A DNA stretch of 64,000 nt from DASYTH01 sp036002505 (GCF_036002505.1 NZ_DASYTH010000335.1:5463-69462), one strand, 5' to 3'; shown: positions 52,206 to 61,035, counted from the stretch's first letter. Numbers and translations: made by a program. Notes: generated by a model not told the origin, from the letters alone.

Positions 52206-53732
52206 ATGCCCGATGGGTCGCGTTCGCTGCCTGATCGGCCAAGCCTGCGGTACCTGAAGCTCGAGGCGAAACGCCGCCTGGCCGCTGGCGAGTTCTCCGC
52301 GCTGCATGACGCGCAGGCGGCCATCGCCCGGGAGCATGGCCAGCCGAGCTGGGCCGCCCTCAAGCAGCTCATCTGCGGCCAGCCCGAGCAGGAAAGCCAA
52401 GCGCTGGCGCAGCTGAGATGGGTGATCGGCCGTTTCCGGGACGCCGGTGAGCCGTCCTGGACGCGCCCGGGTGATGACGAGATGCGCCGGCATGTCGGCG
52501 GCCCGGTGCTGGCCGAGACTCCGGCGAGCGAGCTGGTCGCGACGATCATCCCGATGGCCCCGCTGCTGCGCGAGGAACTCGCCGTCATGGCCCAGGCGCC
52601 GCTGTCCGCCAGCGTCCAGATCGGCGACCTACGGGTCGACGCGACAGTCGAAGCCGAGCCGCCCCACCGGCTCACGGAGCTGCGGGCGATTCCGCTGACA
52701 AAGCGGATCACCGACGCTCGCGTGACGTCACCGCCGCCGGCCCGCAGCCGCGGCGAGGTTCCCGCTGAAGTGGCCGGGATGGCAGCCGAGGCCTTCGCCG
52801 AGCTGGGCCTGGCCGGCCTGGTCCTCGCCGGCGGTGGCCCGGATTCCCCGGTGTGGGTGCTCGCGACGGGCTGGGCGGACCTGGACCAGGGCGAGGTCCT
52901 TGATACCGGTCACCGGCTCCCGGCGCCCGGCATCACCGCGCTGGTCACCGCGACCGCCGTGCTGCGGCTGGTCGCCGACGGCCGGATCGGCCTCGATACC
53001 CCCGCCAACAACCAACTGCGCACGGTGAGCCTGACCGACGATGCCATCACGGTCCGGGAACTGCTCAGCCACACCGCCGGAGTGGACAGCCCTCGGCTCG
53101 CCGAGCTGTTCGCCGACAGCGTCCCGGACCTGGCGACGCTGACCGGCCCGGTGATCGCCTGCAGCGGCACGCGCGGGGTCGTCCGGCCCAGCAACGGCGG
53201 CTACGCCGTGCTCGGGCAGCTGGTCGCCGATGTCACCGGATCACCGTACCCGGAGGCGGTCACCCGCCTCGTGTTGGAACCGCTCGGGATGAGCGGCTCG
53301 TCGTTTCCCACCCGCTCGGCCGACCTCGGCCCCGATGCGGTCACCGGCTACGACGTGACACCGGAGGGCGCCTTCGTGCCGGCGCCGGCCCGGCTCTGCA
53401 CCGTTCCCGCCGTTGGCGGGCTGTGGGCGACCGCGGCCGACCTGGTACGCCTAGGAGCCGGATGGTCGTCGCTGCTGCCCGCGGCACTCGCGCGTGAGGC
53501 CCTCAACCCGCAAACACCGCCCACACCCGGCGCACGTCGGGCGGGTATGGGCTGGCTGATCAGCCCCCGCGGCGACGTCGCCGCTCACGGTGGGGCCGGC
53601 GGTGGGGCCACCGCGTCCCTGCTCGTGCGTGTCCGCGACAACCAGGTTCACCTGACCCTGACGACCAAGTCGACACCGCTCGACGCCATCAACAATCGCG
53701 TGCTGCGTTCCTGGACCAACCCACCGCAATAA
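52206..53732 (+). CDS. beta-lactamase-fold protein lacking the catalytic SxxK and Tyr
   Basis: A 508-residue protein. Residues 12-57 form a helical module (RYLKLEAKRRLAAGEFSALH, DAQAAIAREHGQPSWAALKQL) often found before ankyrin or hydrolase domains in actinomycetes. From about 185 the serine-beta-lactamase fold follows: ITALVTATAVLRLVADGRIGLDTPANN, LLSHTAGV, LEPLGMSGSSF, and a C-terminal HGGAGGGATASLL. The catalytic SxxK is replaced (Gly242, Ala245), and the YxN motif reads PSN, so neither nucleophile nor base is present. It should be a non-enzymatic binding or regulatory protein. ATG 52206 follows gaaggg. It leads an intact serine hydrolase by 16 nt. Confidence 0.85.
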   Translation: MPDGSRSLPDRPSLRYLKLEAKRRLAAGEFSALHDAQAAIAREHGQPSWAALKQLICGQPEQESQALAQLRWVIGRFRDAGEPSWTRPGDDEMRRHVGGPVLAETPASELVATIIPMAPLLREELAVMAQAPLSASVQIGDLRVDATVEAEPPHRLTELRAIPLTKRITDARVTSPPPARSRGEVPAEVAGMAAEAFAELGLAGLVLAGGGPDSPVWVLATGWADLDQGEVLDTGHRLPAPGITALVTATAVLRLVADGRIGLDTPANNQLRTVSLTDDAITVRELLSHTAGVDSPRLAELFADSVPDLATLTGPVIACSGTRGVVRPSNGGYAVLGQLVADVTGSPYPEAVTRLVLEPLGMSGSSFPTRSADLGPDAVTGYDVTPEGAFVPAPARLCTVPAVGGLWATAADLVRLGAGWSSLLPAALAREALNPQTPPTPGARRAGMGWLISPRGDVAAHGGAGGGATASLLVRVRDNQVHLTLTTKSTPLDAINNRVLRSWTNPPQ

Positions 53733-53748
53733 AGAGGGGAAGAAGCAC

Positions 53749-55338
53749 ATGCACCAGCCCTCCGTGACCCGGCGCACGCTCCTTCGCGCGACCTCGGCGT
53801 CCGCAGCGGCGGCGGCGACCGCCTCGGCCCTTGGCTCGCCGGCGCTGGCCGCGTCGGCGCGGCCTGCTGCGCCGCCCGCGTTCGCGCCTGAGCGCGGCCG
53901 GCCGTTCCGCGAATTGGACCAGAAGATTCGCACCGGCATGGTCCGGTACGGCATCCCCGGCGTGGCCGTGGGCGTGCTCTACCGGAGAACGGAGTACATC
54001 AAGGGGTACGGCGTCACCAACGTCGACTACCCGGTACCCGTCGACGGCGACACCCTGTTCCGGATCGGATCCACCACCAAGACGTTCACCGGTACCACCG
54101 TGATGCGCCTGGTGGAGCAGGGCCGGCTCGCCCTCGACGCCCCGGTGCAAACGTACCTGCCTGATCTGCGTACCGCGGACCCGTCGGTCGCGGCACGGGT
54201 CACCGTCCGCCACCTGCTCAACCACACCGCCGGCTGGCTGGGTGACGACTTCCAGGACACCGGCGAGGGCGACGACGCCACGACCCGGTACGCCGCGGGC
54301 ATCGCCCGGCTTCCCCAGCTGACCCCACCCGGTGAGGTGTTCAGCTACAACAACGCCGCCGTGGCGCTGGCCGGCCGCCTGATCGAGGCGGTCACCGGCC
54401 AGCCGTACGAGAAGACCGTCCGGGCACTGCTGATCGATCCACTGGGGCTGGCGCACACCCGGTTCTTCACCGACGAGATCATCGGCTTCAACGTGGCCGC
54501 CTCCCACAACCTTGTCGACGGCAAGCCGGTCGTCGAGCCAGCGTTCTTCCAGGTGTGGCGCAGCCTGCACCCCGCCGGTGGCCTGATCTCCAGCGTCCGC
54601 GATCAGCTGCGGTACGCCCGCTTCCACCTCGGTGACGGGACCATACCCGGCAGCGACACCCGCCTGCTCACCCAGCAGTCCCTGCTCGCGATGCGCTCAC
54701 AGCCGGGACCGGGCGGCACCCTGTTCGTCGAGCTCGACGGCGTAGGCGTCACCTGGACCCTGCGCCCGAGCGCCGAACGCGTACGCATCGTGCAGCACGG
54801 CGGGGACTGGCCCGGCCAGCACTCCGGCTTCCTGATGGTGCCCGACCGTGGCTTCGCGTTCACCATGCTCACCAACTCCGAAGGCGGCGCCAGCCTGGCC
54901 GCCGAACTGTTCGCCGACGACTGGGCGCTGCGGCGCTTCGCCGGGATCAGCAACCTCCCCGCCGTGCCGCGCGTACTCACCGCGCAGGAACTGGCCCCGT
55001 ACGAGGGCCGCTACCTCCAACTCGCGGTCGGCCCGGCCGGAGATCTCGAAGCGTTGGAGTTCGAGCTGACCGCCGACAACGGCCAACTCGTCGGCAGGTT
55101 CGGCGGGGCGGTCGGGCTGCGCCTGGCCTTCTACCGCCCCGACTACAAGCTCGTCCTCACCGCCGCCGGCGCGAACACCGCTACCCGGGCCAACTTCGTC
55201 CGCGGGACCGACGGCCACGTGGACTGGCTACGCCTCGGCGGCCGGCTGATACAGCACGAACCGGCCGGCGCGCCGAGCCGGGCGAGTCGCCAGCCGCCAT
55301 TCGACATCCTCCGGCCGTGGCTGCTCGCCACGACATGA
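53749..55338 (+). CDS. exported serine hydrolase, class C beta-lactamase/DD-peptidase fold
   Basis: A 529-residue secreted protein with a Tat-like signal (TRRTLLRA, then an Ala-rich hydrophobic stretch to about residue 35). Catalytic motifs are complete: S108-T-T-K111 (RIGSTTKTF), Y200-N-N202 (FSYNNAA) and HGGDW. A C-terminal beta-rich domain of about 130 residues (ELAPYEGRYLQLAV...) follows, as in esterase-type relatives. It may cleave esters or D-amino-acid peptides; resistance to beta-lactams is not implied. It follows the non-catalytic relative and precedes a membrane protein-ABC exporter set with the same ribosome-binding layout. Confidence 0.92.
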   Translation: MHQPSVTRRTLLRATSASAAAAATASALGSPALAASARPAAPPAFAPERGRPFRELDQKIRTGMVRYGIPGVAVGVLYRRTEYIKGYGVTNVDYPVPVDGDTLFRIGSTTKTFTGTTVMRLVEQGRLALDAPVQTYLPDLRTADPSVAARVTVRHLLNHTAGWLGDDFQDTGEGDDATTRYAAGIARLPQLTPPGEVFSYNNAAVALAGRLIEAVTGQPYEKTVRALLIDPLGLAHTRFFTDEIIGFNVAASHNLVDGKPVVEPAFFQVWRSLHPAGGLISSVRDQLRYARFHLGDGTIPGSDTRLLTQQSLLAMRSQPGPGGTLFVELDGVGVTWTLRPSAERVRIVQHGGDWPGQHSGFLMVPDRGFAFTMLTNSEGGASLAAELFADDWALRRFAGISNLPAVPRVLTAQELAPYEGRYLQLAVGPAGDLEALEFELTADNGQLVGRFGGAVGLRLAFYRPDYKLVLTAAGANTATRANFVRGTDGHVDWLRLGGRLIQHEPAGAPSRASRQPPFDILRPWLLATT

Positions 55339-55493
55339 GCCGCCGACCGTGCGCCAGGTTGTCCGGCCCGGCAAAGGCGCCGGCCCGACCATTCCGGCTC
55401 GTCCGCATCCGCGACAGCGAGGTCCCCTCACCATTAACGACCGCCCGCTGCATTCGCCGGCGAACCCGACCTACTGACGAGAAGAGGAAGCAC

Positions 55494-55982
55494 ATGTACC
55501 AGCCCTACCCCGGCGAAGCCCGGGTGCCCGAGGTGCCGCGGCCGCCCGCCCCGGCCTGCGTCCGTAACGCCGTCAAGCTCATGTACGCCGGCGCGGTCGC
55601 GAGCCTCATCGGCATCGTCGTTGACGTCAGCACCCTGAACGCCACGAAGAGCGCTATGAACAACCGTTTCCCGAACCTGACGCCGGACCAGGTCACCGCG
55701 CAGGAGCTTCCGTTGATCGTGGGCTGGATCGTCGGCGGCTTGGTCGGCATCGCCCTGTGGATCATCATCGCTCAGGCGAGCCTGCGCGGCAGGAACTGGG
55801 CCCGGATCACCGGAACCGTGCTGTTCGGTATCGCCACCGTGGAGGCGTTCGGCAGCCTCCTCGTGCCCGAGGCCGCCCTGGTGAAGGTCTTCTGGTTTGT
55901 CGTCTGGCTGATCGGCGTGGCTGCGGTCGTGTACTTGTGGCAGCGCAGCTCGAGCGCCTTCTTCACGGGAACACGGCCATGA
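55494..55982 (+). CDS. membrane protein preceding the ABC exporter
   Basis: A 162-residue protein with a Pro-rich cytoplasmic N-terminus (about 22 residues) and four hydrophobic segments. The region AVASLIGIVVDVSTLNATKSAM and later LPLIVGWIVGGLVGIALWIIIAQ are typical of actinobacterial four-helix proteins of unknown function. ATG 55494 has agaagaggaag upstream. Its stop overlaps the ATPase start (ATGA), so it belongs to that transporter's operon, perhaps as an accessory subunit. Confidence 0.8.
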   Translation: MYQPYPGEARVPEVPRPPAPACVRNAVKLMYAGAVASLIGIVVDVSTLNATKSAMNNRFPNLTPDQVTAQELPLIVGWIVGGLVGIALWIIIAQASLRGRNWARITGTVLFGIATVEAFGSLLVPEAALVKVFWFVVWLIGVAAVVYLWQRSSSAFFTGTRP

Positions 55983-56905
55983 TCGAGGTGGACCGGCTGT
56001 GCAAGCGTTTCGGCCCGGTCAGCGCGGTGGACGGCCTGAGCTTCACCGTCCGCCCCGGCCACGTGACCGGCTTTCTCGGCCCGAACGGCGCCGGCAAGAC
56101 CACCACGATGCGGCTCATCCTGGGCCTGTACACCCCCACATCGGGTACGTCGCTGGTCAACGGCCATCGGTACCGGGAGCTGGTCCGCCCGCTGCACCAG
56201 GTCGGTGCGCTACTGGACGCCACCGCCGTCCACCCCGGACGCACCGCCCACCGCCACCTGCTGTCGATCGCGCAGAGCAACGGGATCGGCCGGCGCCGCG
56301 TCACGGAGGTGCTGCAGTTGACCGGGCTGGACACCGTGGCACGCCGCCGCGCCGGAGGCTTCTCACTGGGCATGAAGCAGCGGCTCGGCATCGCCACCGC
56401 ACTGCTCGGCGACCCCCCGGTCCTGATATTCGACGAACCAGCGGGCGGCCTCGACGCCGAAGGCATCCAGTGGATCCGCCAACTGTTCAAGACGCTGGCC
56501 GCCGAAGGCCGCACCGTCTTCGTATCCAGCCACCTGATGAGCGAGATGGCGCTGACCGCCGACCGCCTGATCATCATCGGGCGCGGCCGACTGCTCACCG
56601 ACACGCCCACGGAACAGTTCATCGAGTCCAGTACCCGCGCTGACGTACTGGTGCGATCCCCGCGGGCGGGCGACCTCGCCGGGCTGCTCACCGCGTCCGG
56701 CGGCGGTGTCGTACCGGACGCCGATGGCGGCCTCGCCGTGACCGGCCTCGACGCACCAGCGATCGGGGACCTTGCCGCCGAACACGGCATCGCCGTGCAC
56801 GAACTAGTGCCGCGGCACGCCTCCCTCGAGCAGGCCTACCTGGACATCACCCGCGACAGCGTCGAGTACCGCGCCGCGCACCCCGAGCAAGGACAGGAGA
56901 TCTGA
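55979..56905 (+). CDS. ABC exporter ATP-binding protein
   Basis: A 308-residue ATPase with Walker A FLGPNGAGKTTTMRLI, signature FSLGMKQRLGIA, Walker B VLIFDEPAGGLDAEG and H-loop FVSSHLMSEM. The first 220 residues are strikingly like the ATPase at 35006-35767. The extra C-terminal domain of about 80 residues ends EQAYLDITRDSVEYRA, as in DrrA/BcrA-type exporters. ATG 55979 overlaps the preceding stop. With the permease at 56909 it makes a two-component exporter for a drug, lipid or peptide. Confidence 0.93.
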   Translation: MIEVDRLCKRFGPVSAVDGLSFTVRPGHVTGFLGPNGAGKTTTMRLILGLYTPTSGTSLVNGHRYRELVRPLHQVGALLDATAVHPGRTAHRHLLSIAQSNGIGRRRVTEVLQLTGLDTVARRRAGGFSLGMKQRLGIATALLGDPPVLIFDEPAGGLDAEGIQWIRQLFKTLAAEGRTVFVSSHLMSEMALTADRLIIIGRGRLLTDTPTEQFIESSTRADVLVRSPRAGDLAGLLTASGGGVVPDADGGLAVTGLDAPAIGDLAAEHGIAVHELVPRHASLEQAYLDITRDSVEYRAAHPEQGQEI

Positions 56906-56908
56906 CCA

Positions 56909-57718
56909 GTGACCACAATGGACATCCGGCCAACAGAAGCGGCCGTGCCGTCAGCTGCCGTTCGTGCCCGGGACGTACTCACCTCGGAGTGGACCAAGCT
57001 GCGCTCGGTCCGCTCCACATACTGGACGTTACTCGTCGCCATCGTCACAACCGTCGGACTCAGCGCCATCGTCGCGGTCGCCTTCGCCACCCCACCCCCC
57101 GACCACCGACCACCGATCGACCCGCTCCTGCCGAGCTTCGCCAGCCTGGAGTATGCCGTACTCGCCGTCGGCGTCCTGGGCGTGCTGACGTTCACCTCCG
57201 AACACACCACCGGGCTGATCCGCACCACCTTCACCGCGGTACCCCGACGCCGGGCGGTACTCGCCGCCAAAGCGGTCGTCGCCGGCACCGTCACCCTCGT
57301 CGTCGGCGAACTGGTCTCCTTCGCGTCGTTCCTCCTCGCCCAGGCGATCCTGTCCGGAAACCACCTCGGCGTATCCCTGTCCCACCCCGGCGTACCCGGA
57401 GCCGTGCTGGCCGACGGCATCCTGCTGTCCGTATGCACCCTCATGGGTCTCGGACTCGGCGCGATCATCCGGCACACCGCGGCCGCGGTGGCAGTACTGG
57501 CCGGACTGATCTACCTCTCCGCCATCCTCGGCTTACTGCCGGCCCCATGGAACGACCGGATCGGCAGGTTCACCCTGTTCTACGCCGCCCAGCAGGTGGT
57601 GGCCCTCCACCCCCGGGCCAACCTGTTCTCCCCGGCCCTGTCCATGCTGGTCCTCATCGCCTGGCCAGCCGCCGCCCTCCTGGGCGCCGCCGTCCTGATC
57701 ACCCGCCGGGACACGTGA
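56909..57718 (+). CDS. ABC-2 type permease
   Basis: A 269-residue membrane protein with six hydrophobic segments, starting at GTG 56909, 3 nt after the ATPase stop. SEWTKLRSVRSTYWTLL near residue 27 and SEHTTGLIRTTFTAVPRRR match the permease at 34209-35009, so the two exporters are paralogous. It forms the channel half of the exporter. Last gene of the 52206-57718 group. Confidence 0.92.
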   Translation: MTTMDIRPTEAAVPSAAVRARDVLTSEWTKLRSVRSTYWTLLVAIVTTVGLSAIVAVAFATPPPDHRPPIDPLLPSFASLEYAVLAVGVLGVLTFTSEHTTGLIRTTFTAVPRRRAVLAAKAVVAGTVTLVVGELVSFASFLLAQAILSGNHLGVSLSHPGVPGAVLADGILLSVCTLMGLGLGAIIRHTAAAVAVLAGLIYLSAILGLLPAPWNDRIGRFTLFYAAQQVVALHPRANLFSPALSMLVLIAWPAAALLGAAVLITRRDT

Positions 57719-57938
57719 CACCCCTCGGGGTACCCGCCACGCCATGACTGAGGTGCATGTCGGATAAGCGGCTCATCATTCCGGTCGAACGCCCTTAGCC
57801 CAAGCGATTGGCAGCGAGAGACAATGGATCTACGTCGCCGCCGGCGCCAGGCCCGGGTACCACCGATCCCAGCCGCCGAGACTAAACCGGGCAGCAGGCC
57901 CAACGCGATGCAGATGCGAGATTGTAGGTGACGGTCGG

Positions 57939-58265
57939 ATGCGAGGCATTCCCCCGCTGGTCGGCATAGTTGTGCTCGTCGTCGTAGGCCTGCTTGTCAT
58001 CTGGGTCATTGTCGTCGCGCGGCGTATCGACTTCAGCGGCTACCGGGTCGGTCGAGATGTTGTCGTACGCTGCCGCGACGGCCACCTGTTCACAACCACG
58101 TGGATTCCCCTAATGTCAATCAAGGCCATTCGCCTCGGCTGGTTCAGGTTCCAATACTGTCCGGTCGGCAACCACCTCACCCTCGTCGTTCTGGTCAGGG
58201 ATTCGGACTTGACCAACGAGGAACGGCGGATCGCCGCGCGATACCACGATGGCGGAATACCCTGA
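57939..58265 (+). CDS. single-pass membrane protein of unknown function
   Basis: A 108-residue protein with one N-terminal membrane helix (LVGIVVLVVVGLLVIWVIVV) and a cytoplasmic domain with two cysteines in a metal-site-like arrangement: RCRDGHLFTTTWIPLMSIKA and FRFQYCPVGNHLTLVVLV. Similar short proteins occur in actinomycetes; function unknown. ATG 57939 has weak Shine-Dalgarno support (aggtgacgg). Single gene. Confidence 0.7.
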   Translation: MRGIPPLVGIVVLVVVGLLVIWVIVVARRIDFSGYRVGRDVVVRCRDGHLFTTTWIPLMSIKAIRLGWFRFQYCPVGNHLTLVVLVRDSDLTNEERRIAARYHDGGIP

Positions 58266-58534
58266 CCAATTTGATGCCTCATCCCGCCCCCCGAACGGGC
58301 CGGCCGGACCGAGCCGTAGCTCTTCTACCGGCCAGCCGCCTCGGCGCTCCTCGGCGCTGCTCCGGCTGAATGCGCCCGGGCGGCGGGTGGCAACCGCGCC
58401 AGTCCCATTCCCGCACGCTCGGTCTCGTCCCAACGGCGACGCGAACCCACAGGTCGAGGGCGGTACGCGGCAGCGCATCGCGAGCGCGGCGATCCAGCCC
58501 GAAGTGGACCTGGGCCGATGCCGTCGTGGCGTCC

Positions 58535-58540
58535 TACAGT
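58535..58540 (+). promoter_or_regulatory. -10 box of a leaderless promoter
   Basis: TACAGT ends 6 nt before the GTG of the PhzF gene, placing transcription start at or beside the start codon. No Shine-Dalgarno is visible in between. Confidence 0.5.
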
Positions 58541-58546
58541 TCTTGC

Positions 58547-59377
58547 GTGCGCATCCGGGTCGTCGACGCGTTCACCGACAAGCCGTTCGCCGGCAACCCC
58601 GCCGGGGTCTGCCTGCTCGACACCGTCGGCTGGCCCGGCGATGCATGGATGCGGCAGGTCGCCGCCGAGCTGGGCCACGAGACCGCCTTCGCCCACCCGC
58701 TGCCCGCAGACGCCCACGCCGATTGGGCACTGCGCTGGTTCACACCAACCGCGGAGAGCAACCTGTGCGGCCATGCCACCCTGGCCACTGCCCATGCCCT
58801 GCACGCCGACCGGGCAATGCCTCTCACCGTCCGCTTCGCCAGTCCCAGCGGCATTCTAACCGCCCGCACCCGCGACGACGGCACCGTCACTTTGGACTTC
58901 CCGGCCGCATCCCCGACCGCCACGCCCACCCCGGACGGCCTCACCGAAGCCCTCGGCGCGGAACCCGACGCCGTCTACCGCACCGGCGCCCTCGGTGACC
59001 TGCTCACCGTAGTCAGCGACGAGACCACCGTGCGCAGCCTGAGCCCTGACTTCCCCGCCATGGCCCACCTGACTCAACAACACGGCATCCGCGGGATCAT
59101 CGCCACCGCCGTCGCGGGGGCCAGGGACTGCGGCTACGACTTCGTCTCCCGCTACTTCGCACCCGCTGGCGGCATCCCCGAAGACCCGGTCACCGGCAGC
59201 GCCCACACCGCCCTGGCTCCGTACTGGTCGCACCGCTTCGGGCGGGACAGCCTCACCGGCCTGCAGGCCTCCGCCCGGAGCGGTCTAGTCTGCACCAAGA
59301 TCCACGGCGATCGGGTCCACCTCACCGGCCACGCGGTCACCGTCTTCGACGGCATCCTGCAGCACACCCCTGGATAG
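58547..59377 (+). CDS. PhzF family isomerase-like protein
   Basis: A 276-residue protein with the PhzF double-domain fold: VVDAFTDKPFAGNPAGVCLL at the N-terminus, the substrate loop ELGHETAFAHP with the catalytic-Glu position (ETAF) conserved, LRWFTPTAESNLCGHATLA, and the C-terminal SRYFAPAGGIPEDPVTGSAHTALAPYW. PhzF itself isomerises DHHA in phenazine synthesis, but most relatives have other, unknown substrates, and no phenazine genes are nearby. GTG 58547 is preceded by TACAGT rather than a ribosome binding site. Confidence 0.93.
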   Translation: MRIRVVDAFTDKPFAGNPAGVCLLDTVGWPGDAWMRQVAAELGHETAFAHPLPADAHADWALRWFTPTAESNLCGHATLATAHALHADRAMPLTVRFASPSGILTARTRDDGTVTLDFPAASPTATPTPDGLTEALGAEPDAVYRTGALGDLLTVVSDETTVRSLSPDFPAMAHLTQQHGIRGIIATAVAGARDCGYDFVSRYFAPAGGIPEDPVTGSAHTALAPYWSHRFGRDSLTGLQASARSGLVCTKIHGDRVHLTGHAVTVFDGILQHTPG

Positions 59378-59440
59378 AGCTCACCGCGAGTGCCACTTTC
59401 AGTGCGGCGCGCGGACTCGGAGGAATCTCACCTCGCCACC

Positions 59441-59545
59441 ATGACCAGGGTGGGCGTGCCCCACAGGTGGCTGTTCCCCTTTGGCGCCGTCAAGGCGATC
59501 GGGGTACTCGGCCTGCTGATCGGCTGCGGTGCGCTGGCAGGCCAC
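59441..59545 (+). pseudogene. DoxX-like protein remnant
   Basis: From ATG 59441 the frame reads VGVPHRWLFPFGAVKAIGVLG, LLIGCG, which matches the second-helix region of DoxX-like proteins (VPxxWLxPLGxLKAxGALGLLxG). After about 35 residues it turns into unrelated sequence belonging to the antisense YCII remnant. Only this core is left. Confidence 0.5.
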
Positions 59546-59576
59546 GGTGTCTACCCCTCGGTGCCGGGCGGGCCGC

Positions 59577-59904
59577 TCATGACAGGGCGTACCTCGACGG
59601 TGTCTCCGGTCGCGTCGACCACCCGGGCGGCGACCGCCATCGCCCGGTCGTGGCTGGCGCAGTCCACGATCGCGAAGCTGACCAGAACCTCCTTGGCCTC
59701 CGCGTACGGGCCGTCGATGACCGTCGGCGCGCCTTCCCGCTGCTTATCGTGCGGGTCAGCTACGGGTCGGCCAGGCCCTCGGTGAGCACGAGCTCGCCCG
59801 ACTCGGTCAGCTCCTTACCCAGGTCGGCGTAGAACTGGCAGACGGCTGGAACTCCGGGCTGGTCACGTCGACCGCCGACCAGTCGGTCTGTCCGGTGTAG
59901 GCCA
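59577..59904 (-). pseudogene. YCII-related protein, frameshifted and fused to a DUF998 remnant
   Basis: Successive minus-strand frames give LAYTGQTDWSAVDVTSPEFQ, FYADLGKELTESGELVLTEG-LADP, and, after shifts, GAPTVIDGPYAEAKEVLVSF and VDATGDTVEVRPVM, which together make a YCII/DGPF domain. At least two shifts and an in-frame stop interrupt it, and the first few residues are missing where the DUF998 remnant joins. Confidence 0.7.
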
Positions 59905-60114
59905 GTTGGCGACTTGGACCCAGCCGTACGGGCCGAGGCTGAACAGGCTCAGCGGATGCCATTTGAGGTCGTACCCGGGTCGGCTGGCCGCCTGCACGGC
60001 GACCACAACCCCAAACATCGGTCCGGCGGCCACCCCCGCGGCGAGCAGCCGGCGAGCTGCCCGCGACGGCGCGACCACGGCGGGCGGCGCGCCTCGTGTG
60101 TCGATCTGGCTCAT
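59863..60114 (-). pseudogene. N-terminal part of a DUF998 membrane protein
   Basis: ATG 60114 opens a frame with a hydrophilic tail and the first helix RRLLAAGVAAGPMFGVVVAV, then SRPGYDLKWHPLSLFSLGPYGWVQVANW, the conserved first loop of DUF998 proteins. After about 70 residues it runs into the YCII remnant (about 59905) and stops at 59863. The other five helices are lost. A palindrome of operator type lies 15 nt upstream. Confidence 0.75.
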
Positions 60115-60128
60115 CAGATCGTTTCCTC

Positions 60129-60146
60129 TCGGTAACCGTTTACCGA
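60129..60146. promoter_or_regulatory. perfect palindromic operator candidate
   Basis: TCGGTAACCGTTTACCGA has 7-nt arms (TCGGTAA/TTACCGA) around CCGT. It lies 15 nt before the DUF998 start codon. TetR- or LacI-type regulators bind such sites. Its regulator is not encoded nearby. Confidence 0.45.
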
Positions 60147-60586
60147 TACCTCGGAGCGGACCCACCCATCTCGACAGCCAGCACCAAAGATTCTTTCGGT
60201 GGCCGGGCGAGGACGCTCAACCGACGCTCGCCGGGATCGCCGGTGCACCACGCAGCCAGTTCCCGGCCCTACAGCGGGGCGGCTCCCGCGGCCAACGACG
60301 ACATTCTCTTCGGTCTGCCTGATCGTCAAGGGCGTGCGACTTGCCACAACGACGGTAGGAGTCGGCACTTCACCTCCGTGTCGCGATGACTGGACATCGC
60401 AGCACCGAAGCCCCCACCAGTTGATCTTTACTGGTATGGCGCCGGTGATCTAGGGCTGCGCGTGGCGAGCGCTGAGACCCGAGTCGAGCAAGGGTGATCA
60501 GCCCGTCGCCTTGCGACCGTCTGTGGTCCTTCCCGGGCGCAGTCGAAGCGCACCGAAAACCGTCAGTGCAATTTCGCCTGCGGGGC
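60147..60586. other. intergenic stretch without a supported gene
   Basis: I see no gene or known domain in these 440 bases on either strand; open frames are short and Arg-rich. It ends with the promoter of the GntR-ABC operon. Confidence 0.4.
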
Positions 60587-60630
60587 TTGACCTGGGTTTG
60601 CACATGGAGCCTATAGTACTAGGAACCTAG
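60587..60630 (+). promoter_or_regulatory. promoter and operator of the GntR-ABC operon
   Basis: TTGACC (60587-60592) and TATAGT (60612-60617) are 19 nt apart. CTAGGAACCTAG (60619-60630), an inverted repeat of 5-nt arms, directly follows the -10 box. A repressor bound there would block initiation, which fits autoregulation by the YtrA-type GntR protein encoded 15 nt downstream. Confidence 0.6.
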
Positions 60631-60645
60631 ATAAATGAGGTTCGG

Positions 60646-61035
60646 GTGATCGAGTTCCATCTGGACGGCCGCTCCGGCGTCGCCCCCTACATGCAGCTGA
60701 TCCAGCAGGTCCGCCAGGCCATGCGACTGGGCCTGCTGACCGAGGGGGATCAGCTGCCGACGGTCAAGGATGTGGTGGCGAAGGTGGCGATCAACCCGAA
60801 CACGGTGCTCAAGGCCTACCGGGAACTCGAATACGCGGGCCTGGTCGCGGCGCGTCCCGGGGTGGGGACCTTCGTCATCCGGACCCTGACCGACGAGTCG
60901 CTGGCGGCGCACGGTCCACTCCGCGAAGAGCTCCGCGGCTGGCTCGCCCGGGCACGAGCGGCCGGGCTGGACTCCGAAAGCATCGAGGCCCTGTTCGTGA
61001 CCACATTCCGCACCCCGATAGAGGAGACCGCATGA
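60646..61035 (+). CDS. YtrA-type GntR transcriptional regulator
   Basis: A 129-residue regulator consisting of a GntR winged helix (PYMQLIQQVRQAMRLGLLTEGDQLPTVKDVVAKVAINPNTVLKAY, residues 14-58) and a short helical dimerisation tail, without a ligand domain. That is the YtrA group, whose genes usually lead ABC exporter operons and repress them. GTG 60646 follows gaggttcgg. Its stop overlaps the ATPase start (ATGA). The palindrome at 60619 is its likely site. Confidence 0.92.
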   Translation: MIEFHLDGRSGVAPYMQLIQQVRQAMRLGLLTEGDQLPTVKDVVAKVAINPNTVLKAYRELEYAGLVAARPGVGTFVIRTLTDESLAAHGPLREELRGWLARARAAGLDSESIEALFVTTFRTPIEETA

